Below are positions 34,800 to 40,837 of a stretch of DNA of 40,837 nucleotides, in pieces. The position numbers were made by a program, and so were the translations under genes. Where the stretch lies: positions 1 through 40,837 of the forward strand of contig NZ_BBPI01000059.1 of the NCBI RefSeq assembly GCF_000787715.1, written 5' to 3'. This stretch comes from Sphingomonas parapaucimobilis NBRC 15100. GTDB lineage: Bacteria; Pseudomonadota; Alphaproteobacteria; Sphingomonadales; Sphingomonadaceae. Each line of letters starts with the position of its first letter. Within the stretch, counting starts at the first letter, position 1. The notes below the pieces were generated by a model. It had not been told where the DNA came from. It searched no databases and saw only the letters and a list, made by a program, of their open reading frames with translations.

Positions 34800-35746
34800 G
34801 CGGTCCTCACCTGGCTGATGGCGGCCGCCAGCGTCCGTTCGACGAGCGGCACCTTATATTCGTTGTCCTTGGTCGGGCGGGCATCGGCGAGCAGCGTCGC
34901 CGTCACCGCCTTGGCCCCTTGCGGCATGGCAGCCTCGGCCGCTTCGACCCGCCAGGGCTTGTGCGCGACACCACCGACCGCGACGCGGCCCGAGCCGTCC
35001 TTCTGGACGATCGCCGCGACCGAGACGAGCGCAAAGGCATAGGAGGCGCGATCACGCACCTTCTCATAGATATGGGTGCCGCCGACCGGGCGGGGCAGGG
35101 TGACGGCGGTGATCAGCTCGCCCGGCTGGAGCGCGGTTTCGATATGCGGCGTGTTGCCGGGCAGGCGGTGGAAGTCAGCGATCGGAATGGCGCGCGTCTT
35201 TCCTTCGGGGTTCACCGTCTCGACCACCGCGTCCAGCACCCGCATCGCGACGTTCATGTCGCTGGGGTTGGTCGCGATACAGTCGTTGCTGGCGCCGACA
35301 ATGGCGAGCTGGCGCGAATAGCCGCCGATCGCGCTGCACCCGCTGCCGGGCCTGCGTTTGTTGCAGGCCATGTTGGTGTCGTAGAAATAGGGACAGCGCG
35401 TCCGCTGGAGCAGATTGCCCGCCGTCGTCGCCTTGTTGCGCAGCTGTCCGCTGGCCCCCGCCACGATGGCGCGGGACAGGACGCCATAGTCGCGCCGCAC
35501 GCGCTCGTCGGCGGCCAGTGCGGTATTGGTGACGAACGCGCCGATGCGCAGGCCACCTTCCCTGGTCTTCTCGATCCGGTCGAGCTTCAGCTCCTGCACG
35601 TCGATCAGATGGGTCGGCGTCTCGACCTCGATCTTCATCAGGTCGAGCAGGTTGGTGCCGCCTGCGAGGAACTTGGCGCCGGGCGTCGTCGCGGCGCGTG
35701 CCGCCGCAACGGCGTCTTTTGCACGTTCGTAGGTGAAGGGCTTCAT
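34796..35746 (-). CDS. paoB: Aldehyde oxidoreductase FAD-binding subunit PaoB
   Basis: 316 residues, FAD-binding domain of the molybdopterin dehydrogenase family followed by the CO-dehydrogenase flavoprotein C-terminal domain. FAD-site blocks: [14 protein letters not shown] near residue 24 and [15 protein letters not shown]. Four cysteines (RCPYF, ACNKR, GCSAI, DCIAT) match the extra [4Fe-4S] cluster known in E. coli PaoB, which most xanthine-oxidase relatives lack; this supports the Pao call. Carries electrons from the 2Fe-2S centres. Four-base overlaps with the genes on both sides. Confidence 0.93.
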   Translation of the reverse strand: MKPFTYERAKDAVAAARAATTPGAKFLAGGTNLLDLMKIEVETPTHLIDVQELKLDRIEKTREGGLRIGAFVTNTALAADERVRRDYGVLSRAIVAGASGQLRNKATTAGNLLQRTRCPYFYDTNMACNKRRPGSGCSAIGGYSRQLAIVGASNDCIATNPSDMNVAMRVLDAVVETVNPEGKTRAIPIADFHRLPGNTPHIETALQPGELITAVTLPRPVGGTHIYEKVRDRASYAFALVSVAAIVQKDGSGRVAVGGVAHKPWRVEAAEAAMPQGAKAVTATLLADARPTKDNEYKVPLVERTLAAAISQVRTA

Positions 35747-36381
35747 GACTTGGCTCCCGCGACCTCAGCCATTGCATCGGCGATGTTGGAATATGCCCCG
35801 CAGCGGCAGATATTGCCGCTCATCCGCTCGCGCATCTCGATGCCGGAGTTCTGGGGCCTGGCGGTCAGGTCGGCCTGGACATGGCTGGGCACGCCGCGCT
35901 TGATCTCGTCGAGCACCGCCACCGCCGAGCAGATCTGGCCCGGCGTGCAGTATCCGCACTGATAGCCGTCATGACGCACGAAAGCGGCCTGCATCGGGTG
36001 GAGCTTCCCGGGCGTACCCAGCCCCTCGATGGTGGTGATGCTGTCGCCCTCATGCTGAAGTGCAAGGGAGAGGCAGCTGTTGATCCGCTCGCCATTGACC
36101 AGCACGGTGCATGCGCCGCACTGGCCATGGTCGCAGCCCTTCTTGGTGCCGGTCAGGTGCAGATGCTCGCGAAGCGTATCGAGCAACGTCGTGCGCGGGT
36201 CGAGCGACAGGCTGCGGGCCTTGCCGTTGACCGTCAGCGTCACGGGCATGGCGGGGGGATCGGCGGGCATGGTGCTCCTCTGGTTCTGCGCCTCGGCCGG
36301 GGCGGAAGCGGCCATCGCGGTGGCCGCGCCTCCGACGATCACGCCGCGTCGCGACACGGTAAATTCACTGCTGTCCGCCAA
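35743..36381 (-). CDS. paoA: Aldehyde oxidoreductase 2Fe-2S subunit PaoA, Tat-exported
   Basis: 212 residues from a TTG at 36381, chosen because GGGAG lies 8 nt upstream and the Tat signal then has a normal lead; an ATG at 36459 would add 26 residues. The twin-arginine signal is [20 protein letters not shown], with cleavage near AEA-Q. Two [2Fe-2S] domains: plant-type C-x4-C-x2-C (CDHGQCGAC) with the fourth Cys in NSCLS, and the helical one with QCGYC and NICRC. As in E. coli the Tat signal of this subunit should export the whole folded PaoABC complex. First gene of a three-gene operon. Confidence 0.9.
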   Translation of the reverse strand: MADSSEFTVSRRGVIVGGAATAMAASAPAEAQNQRSTMPADPPAMPVTLTVNGKARSLSLDPRTTLLDTLREHLHLTGTKKGCDHGQCGACTVLVNGERINSCLSLALQHEGDSITTIEGLGTPGKLHPMQAAFVRHDGYQCGYCTPGQICSAVAVLDEIKRGVPSHVQADLTARPQNSGIEMRERMSGNICRCGAYSNIADAMAEVAGAKS

Positions 36382-36766
36382 TGTCCCGGCTCCCTTGCAC
36401 CCTGTCCAGACCCCTGTCCGGCCGCTGGTGCGTACACCGCTGGCTGACATTTTGTTCATAACGCACGTAAGGGGTTTTGGTGGCGGGTTAAAATATCATG
36501 GGATAGAAATTGTCGCGCTCGCCACCGGGGCGCATCGGGCGCGCCAGAAATCCGAAGACGCCGCCCGCCGGGCGTGATAGCATCGCCTATCGCCGGTTTG
36601 ACGACCGCAAGCACTGGCGGCTGAGAGACCCTTGTGCTCCCGCTTGTTGCGAAGGAGCCGTCCCCAGTGAACCATTTCTCCTGTCTTCAGGGCACGGGCG
36701 CTTGATCGCCCGGTTGCTGGGCCGTTGGCTGCGACGCTGGTACTGGCACCGCCGAATGGGCGGCCG
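36382..36766. other. Gap between paoA and the small unknown gene
   Basis: 385 nt that must hold the leftward paoABC promoter and the start of the rightward unit; no strong promoter pattern was found. It contains tiny rightward frames in series: a 12-codon frame from GTG 36666 with AAGGAG 9 nt upstream, then a 22-codon TTG frame that overlaps its stop (TTGA) and itself ends with an ATGA overlap at the start of the gene at 36767. The stretch GGCTGAGAGACCCTT near 36618-36632 recalls a TPP riboswitch core but the rest is missing. Confidence 0.45.
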
Positions 36767-37153
36767 ATGAGGGCGAACACGGCGGAGCGGGACCGGGCGC
36801 ATCGGGCGCTGATGACCGGCATCGACGTGCTGGAGAGGCGGATCGCGCCGCTCTGGGCGGTGGAGGCATGCGCCTTGTCCGCCCGGCATCGCCATGTCCG
36901 GGCGCGGGTGACGGCGAACGGTCTGCGCGAGCTGGACGTCCTGCTGGCCCATTGGATCGGACTCGTCGCGTGTCGGCCGGTCCGCATGGCGGACATCGGC
37001 GACTGGCGTGAGCAGGAGGAGGAGGATGTGGGGCGCTATGACCGCGACTTCACCGTCATGGACCTCGCCCGGCTGGCGGACGATTATCGCTTGGCCGCGC
37101 CGATGCCATGTCCGCCTGACACCGTATCGGCAGATCGCGGGCTGGCCGCGTGA
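36767..37153 (+). CDS. Hypothetical protein
   Basis: 128 residues, not recognised. The reading frame has the strong GC3 bias of true genes in this window from the ATG on. It looks soluble and mostly helical, with an Arg/Ala-rich first half (ERRIAPLWAVEACALSARHR), a tryptophan and acid patch (IGDWREQEEEDVGRYDRDF) and a proline- and Cys-containing tail. No signal peptide or membrane segment. The start overlaps the end of a short upstream frame by ATGA, and no clear ribosome site is present, so translation may be coupled. The GH35 gene follows after 83 nt. No function can be given. Confidence 0.55.
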   Translation: MRANTAERDRAHRALMTGIDVLERRIAPLWAVEACALSARHRHVRARVTANGLRELDVLLAHWIGLVACRPVRMADIGDWREQEEEDVGRYDRDFTVMDLARLADDYRLAAPMPCPPDTVSADRGLAA

Positions 37154-37236
37154 GGCGCCGGTTCGATAGGCGTTGATCGGGCGCACCGTCCGTTGCACAG
37201 CCTGAGGCCAATCATCGCGAAAAAGGAGGGGACGTG

Positions 37237-38871
37237 ATGCGCCTGGCAAAGGGGTTCGCCGTCTTGGCACTGGGGCTGGCCAGCCCGCTGGTGGCGCAGA
37301 CGACGCCGGTGCCGCAGAGGACACCGGTGCCGCAGATCGTCGGCAAAAACGGCCGCCACGCGCTGATGGTCGATGGTCTCCCCTTCCTGATGCTGGGGGC
37401 GCAGGTCAACAACTCCAGCAACTATGCCTCCGCGCTGCCGCAGGTCTGGCCGGTGCTGGACCGCATCCACGCCAATACGATCGAAATTCCCGTCGCCTGG
37501 CAACAGATCGAGCCGGACGAGGGGCGTTTCGACTTCGGCTTCGTCCAGACCTTGCTCGATCAGGCGCGCGCGCATGACAAGCGCGTTGTGCTGCTGTGGT
37601 TCGCGACCTGGAAGAACACCTCGCCCGGCTACACGCCCGACTGGGTCAAGCTCGACAATCGCCGCTTTCCCCGGATGAAGACGAAGGCAGGGCAGGATCA
37701 TTATGCGCTGACCCCGATGGCGCGCACCACGCTGGAGGCGGACAAGCGCGCCTTCGTCCGGCTGATGACGTACCTCAAGGAGCATGATCCGCAGAACACG
37801 GTCATCATGGTCCAGCCCGAGAATGAAGTGGGCAGCTATCGCAACCCGCGCGACTATTCGGCGGCGGCGCAGACGCTGTTCGACGGAGTCGTGCCGGAGG
37901 CGCTGACCCGCAGGCTCGGCAAGCCGCGCGGCACCTGGGCGGCGGTGTTCGGGGCGCAGGCCGACCGTGCGTTCAACACCTGGTATACGGCGCGCTACAT
38001 CGAAGAGATCGTCGCGGCGGGCAAGGCGGTGAAGCCGCTGCCCATGTACGTCAACGCGGCGCTGGCGGGGCCGTCCAACGTGCCCGATCCCGACGGCGTG
38101 GCGAGCGGCGGGCCGCAGCAGGACGTGCTCGACATCTGGAAGGTCGCCGCGCCCTCGATCGATGCGGAAGCGCCCGACATTTACGACCGGGCGAGCGCGA
38201 ATGTGGCCGCTTACATGAAAGCCTATGCCCGGCCCGACAATCCGCTGCTGGTGCCCGAGATCGGCAATGCCCGCGAGTTCGCGCGTTATTTCTACGAGGC
38301 GCTGGGCCACGGCGCGATCGGCTTTGCGCCGTTCGGCATGGATGACACCGGCTTCTTCAACTATCCCCTGGGGGCCAGGGCGCTGGACAACGCCACGCTG
38401 GATGCCTTTGCCGGGCCCTATGCGGCGCTGGGCGGCGTGATGCGCGACTGGGCGAAGGCGGCGTTCGAACATCCGAGCTGGGGCACCGCCAAGCCCGATG
38501 ACGGCAGCGACCGGGAGGCGGTGCTGGGCGACTGGCGGATCCGGGCGGAGTTCGGCCAGTGGCAGTTCGGCGAGAAAAGCTGGAGCTGGCTCAAGTCCGA
38601 ACCCGCGCCTTGGAAGGCCGAGCCGGTCGGCGGCATGGCGGTCGTCCAGCTGTCGCGCGACGAATATCTGATGACCGGCAACCATGTCCGCGTCCGCTTC
38701 GAGCCCGTGACCCCCGATCCCAAGGCCATGATCGTCCGGGTCGAGGAGGGGCATTTCACCGAGGGGCGCTGGGTGATGGACCGGCTGTGGAACGGCGACC
38801 AGACCGACTACGGCATCAACCTGATCGACCGGCCGGTCGTGCTGAAGGTCGTGATGGGACGCTATCGCTAG
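37237..38871 (+). CDS. Secreted GH35 beta-galactosidase-like protein with DUF5597 domain
   Basis: 544 residues. The ATG at 37237 has GGAGG 7 nt upstream. Signal peptide ending near LVAQ, then a short tandem repeat in the linker (TPVPQRTPVPQ, from an 18-nt duplication). The TIM-barrel GH35 domain follows; the acid/base is Glu197 in QPENEVGS and the nucleophile Glu341 in VPEIGNA. The C-terminal third matches the DUF5597 beta domain found in bacterial GH35 proteins. Likely removes terminal beta-galactose or a related sugar from an oligosaccharide in the periplasm. Together with the GH9 enzyme it points to plant-polysaccharide use. Confidence 0.88.
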   Translation: MRLAKGFAVLALGLASPLVAQTTPVPQRTPVPQIVGKNGRHALMVDGLPFLMLGAQVNNSSNYASALPQVWPVLDRIHANTIEIPVAWQQIEPDEGRFDFGFVQTLLDQARAHDKRVVLLWFATWKNTSPGYTPDWVKLDNRRFPRMKTKAGQDHYALTPMARTTLEADKRAFVRLMTYLKEHDPQNTVIMVQPENEVGSYRNPRDYSAAAQTLFDGVVPEALTRRLGKPRGTWAAVFGAQADRAFNTWYTARYIEEIVAAGKAVKPLPMYVNAALAGPSNVPDPDGVASGGPQQDVLDIWKVAAPSIDAEAPDIYDRASANVAAYMKAYARPDNPLLVPEIGNAREFARYFYEALGHGAIGFAPFGMDDTGFFNYPLGARALDNATLDAFAGPYAALGGVMRDWAKAAFEHPSWGTAKPDDGSDREAVLGDWRIRAEFGQWQFGEKSWSWLKSEPAPWKAEPVGGMAVVQLSRDEYLMTGNHVRVRFEPVTPDPKAMIVRVEEGHFTEGRWVMDRLWNGDQTDYGINLIDRPVVLKVVMGRYR

Positions 38872-38888
38872 GGACGCGGACAAATCTC

Positions 38889-38917
38889 TTTGCACGCCCG
38901 GATCAACGGCTTAGCCT
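38889..38917 (+). promoter_or_regulatory. Putative promoter of the DUF885 gene
   Basis: TTTGCA, 17-bp spacer, TAGCCT, 34 nt before the ATG. A modest match that would make the gene independent of the GH35 gene upstream. Confidence 0.35.
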
Positions 38918-38951
38918 GATCCGCGAAGCCAGAAATGATCCGGGAGTGTTC

Positions 38952-40763
38952 ATGCAGCGTCGCCAGTTCCTCGCCTTCGCCAGCCTCGCTGCGGCGGCCG
39001 CCGCCACGCCGTCCTGGGCCAAGGTTTCCCGAGGGACGGGGCCGCGTGATGCCGAGTTGCGGGCGATGCTCGACCGTTTCTTCTATGCGCGGCTGGACGA
39101 CAGTCCGGAGCAGGCGACCTCGCTGGGCCTTGACACCGGCCCGCGCGCTGGCCTGAAGGCGCGGTTGAGCGATGCGTCGCGGGCGGGCGAGATGCGCCAG
39201 TTCGCGCGCGCGCGGCAGGAACGTGCGCAACTCGCCACCATCCCGCGCGATGCGCTGGGCGAGGGCGCGCGACTGGATTACGACATCCTGGCCTACAGCC
39301 TCGACCGGATGATCGCGGGCGAGCGCTTTTCCTATGGGGCGAGCGCGGGCCGCTATGCCCCCTATGTGCTCAGCCAGCTGTCGGGGGCTTACCGGGACGT
39401 GCCCGATTTCCTGGGCAACCAGCACCGCGTCACCAACGCCGCCGATGCCGACGCCTATGTCGCGCGGGTCGCGGCGTTCGGTCCGGCGATCGATGCCGAG
39501 ACCGAGCGCCAGCGCGAGGATGCGGCCAAGGGCGTCTTCGCGCCCGACTATATCCTCGACACCACGCTGAAACAGCTGGCAGCGGTCCGCGACAAGCCCG
39601 CCGAAGGAACGGGCCCGGCGGTCGATCTCGCCGCCAAGTTGAAGGCCGCCAACCTGCCGCCCGACCGCGCGCAGGCGGTTGCGCGGCTGATGGCCGAGCG
39701 GGTTTTCCCCGCTCTCGATCGGCAACGTGCGCTCGTCACCGAATTGCGCGGCCGCGCGGTCCATGATGCAGGCGTCTGGCGGCTGCCGGATGGCGAGGCC
39801 TATTATACCGCCGCGGCGGCCGCCGCGACGACGACCGAGATGACCGGCGACGAGATTCACCGGCTCGGACTGGCGCAGGTGGCGGAGATCGGGGCGAGGA
39901 TCGACACCATCCTGAAGGCGCAAGGCATGGCGCAGGGCAGCGTCGGCGAGCGGCTGGTCGCGCTTAACAAGCGGCCGGACCAGCTGTTCCCCAACACCGA
40001 TCCGGGGCGTGAAGCGCTGCTGGAGCAGTTGCGCGCACAGGTCGCCGCCATGACCCGGCGTCTGCCCGAACAGTTCGCCGTCCTGCCCAAGGCGCCGGTC
40101 GAAATCCGCCGCGTGCCCGAGGCGATCCAGGCGGGCGCTCCCGGCGGTTATTACCAATCGGCGTCGCTCGACGGGTCGCGGCCCGCCATCTACTTCATCA
40201 ACCTGCGCGATACGTTCGACCGGCCCAAATTCGGGCTGGCGACGCTGACCTATCATGAGGCGGTGCCCGGCCATCACCTGCAGGTCATGTCCGCGCTGGA
40301 GAGCCAGGACATTCCGCTGATCCGCAGGCGCGGCTTCTATTCGGGCTATTCGGAGGGCTGGGCGCTCTACTCTGAGCAGCTCGCCGACGAGATGGGGATG
40401 TATGAGGGCAATCCGCTGGGGCAGGTGGGCTATCTGCAATCCTTGCTGTTCCGTGCCACCCGGCTCGTCGTCGATTCGGGGATGCACGCCAAGCGCTGGA
40501 GTCGCGAGAAGGCGACCGACTATCTGATCGCCACCACCGGCATCGCGCGTGGCCGCAGCCAGGGGGAGATCGACCGCTACACCGTCTGGCCGGGGCAGGC
40601 GTGCAGCTACAAGATCGGGCACACCGTATGGACCCGGCTGCGCGACGAAGCCAAGGCCAAGGCGGGCACGAAATGGGACTCCAAGGCTTTTCACCGCGTC
40701 CTGACGCTGGGCGCGATGCCGCTCGACGTGCTGGAACGGGTGGTGCGCGAGCGGATGGTGTAA
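38952..40763 (+). CDS. DUF885-family secreted protein, metallopeptidase-like
   Basis: 603 residues. GGGAG lies 5 nt before the ATG. The signal peptide has twin arginines (MQRRQFLAFASLAAAAAATPSWA-K) and may use the Tat route. DUF885 proteins are all-helical and carry a zinc-peptidase-like motif, here H435-E-A-V-P-G-H-H, with a downstream Glu in SEGWALYSEQL. No general reaction is settled for the family; a peptidase or hydrolase role in the periplasm is inferred from the motif. The frame is open far upstream through the end of the GH35 gene, but only this start has a ribosome site and signal peptide. Confidence 0.87.
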   Translation: MQRRQFLAFASLAAAAAATPSWAKVSRGTGPRDAELRAMLDRFFYARLDDSPEQATSLGLDTGPRAGLKARLSDASRAGEMRQFARARQERAQLATIPRDALGEGARLDYDILAYSLDRMIAGERFSYGASAGRYAPYVLSQLSGAYRDVPDFLGNQHRVTNAADADAYVARVAAFGPAIDAETERQREDAAKGVFAPDYILDTTLKQLAAVRDKPAEGTGPAVDLAAKLKAANLPPDRAQAVARLMAERVFPALDRQRALVTELRGRAVHDAGVWRLPDGEAYYTAAAAAATTTEMTGDEIHRLGLAQVAEIGARIDTILKAQGMAQGSVGERLVALNKRPDQLFPNTDPGREALLEQLRAQVAAMTRRLPEQFAVLPKAPVEIRRVPEAIQAGAPGGYYQSASLDGSRPAIYFINLRDTFDRPKFGLATLTYHEAVPGHHLQVMSALESQDIPLIRRRGFYSGYSEGWALYSEQLADEMGMYEGNPLGQVGYLQSLLFRATRLVVDSGMHAKRWSREKATDYLIATTGIARGRSQGEIDRYTVWPGQACSYKIGHTVWTRLRDEAKAKAGTKWDSKAFHRVLTLGAMPLDVLERVVRERMV

Positions 40764-40775
40764 CGTCCTTCTTTC

Positions 40776-40801
40776 CCCTCTCCCCTGGACAGGGGAGAGG
40801 G
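40776..40801. repeat. Perfect hairpin after the DUF885 gene, family C
   Basis: CCCTCTCCCCTG (40776-40787) and CAGGGGAGAGGG (40790-40801) are perfect complements about a GA centre, 12 nt past the stop. It probably shapes the 3' end of the transcript. The remaining bases end in GGAGTCGAA, the possible start of a family B repeat. Confidence 0.6.
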
Positions 40802-40837
40802 TTAGCCGAGCTTGCCAGCGTGCTGGCTGGAGTCGAA

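Noticed and set aside
36610..36665. TPP riboswitch-like core (GGCTGAGAGACCCTT)
   Set aside because: The second conserved half with GAACCTGAT and the closing stem are absent, and the flanking genes have no link to thiamine.
37084..40694. Two long minus-strand frames (603 and 608 codons) opposite GH35 and DUF885
   Set aside because: Both mirror the codon bias of the plus-strand genes, which have signal peptides, ribosome sites and catalytic motifs.
1..40837. CRISPR array, tRNA, rRNA, insertion sequence or prophage
   Set aside because: No regular repeat-spacer pattern, no cloverleaf or rRNA sequence recognised, and no transposase, integrase or phage gene among the reading frames.

Overview
The window reads as chromosomal DNA of an alphaproteobacterium, most likely Sphingomonas or a close relative. 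Reasons: very high GC with strong GC3 bias in every real gene; a run of rpsB, tsf, pyrH, frr, uppS, cdsA, dxr, rseP, bamA, ompH, fabZ in which the lpx genes normally found between and after skp and fabZ are missing (sphingomonads carry glycosphingolipids instead of LPS); eukaryotic-type NADP isocitrate dehydrogenase; and families of short GC-rich palindromic repeats in the gaps between genes. The taxonomic call is inference from gene content. No rRNA, tRNA, CRISPR array, transposase or prophage was found.

Layout. 0-5.6 kb: a CPA2 cation/proton antiporter, a lipoprotein c-type cytochrome, icd, and the psd-pssA pair for phosphatidylethanolamine synthesis. 5.5-6.1 kb: a divergent control region with a small one-TM protein reading left and rpsB reading right. 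6.1-18.1 kb: the core translation/envelope block (rpsB, tsf, pyrH, frr, uppS, cdsA, dxr, rseP, bamA, ompH, fabZ, rpmE), with mostly overlapping or near-touching genes from frr to fabZ. 18.2-20.8 kb: a PilZ protein, L-serine dehydratase, and a convergent ThuA-like protein. 20.9-25.5 kb: a leftward marR-nodT-emrA-emrB efflux operon. 25.6-28.2 kb: a large secreted GH9 enzyme. 28.6-30 kb: a second CPA2-type exchanger. 30.1-32.4 kb: a Phd-type antitoxin, a PIN toxin and a flavin-dependent halogenase, tightly packed. 32.6-36.4 kb: leftward paoABC-type periplasmic aldehyde oxidoreductase. 36.8-40.8 kb: a small unknown gene, a secreted GH35/DUF5597 glycosidase and a DUF885 protein.

How parts fit. psd/pssA, cdsA, uppS, dxr, rseP, bamA, ompH and fabZ together cover phospholipid, isoprenoid-carrier and outer-membrane biogenesis, coupled to translation genes. 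The right half is accessory: carbohydrate hydrolases (GH9, GH35), efflux, aldehyde detoxification, a toxin-antitoxin module and a halogenase.

Most notable signals: (1) a leftward promoter at 5947-5975 (TTGACA, 17-bp spacer, CATAAA) whose spacer is filled by a GTTC-N7-GTTC alphaproteobacterial LexA box, driving a 78-residue one-TM protein: a candidate SOS-induced membrane protein; (2) the antitoxin-PIN-halogenase cassette, with an operator palindrome in front and a halogenase that keeps the Lys79 equivalent but has Gly in place of Pro in the WxWxIP motif; (3) a 27-bp near-perfect palindrome covering the marR promoter; (4) several genes whose -10 box lies about 7 nt before the ATG with no Shine-Dalgarno sequence, i.e. 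candidate leaderless mRNAs.
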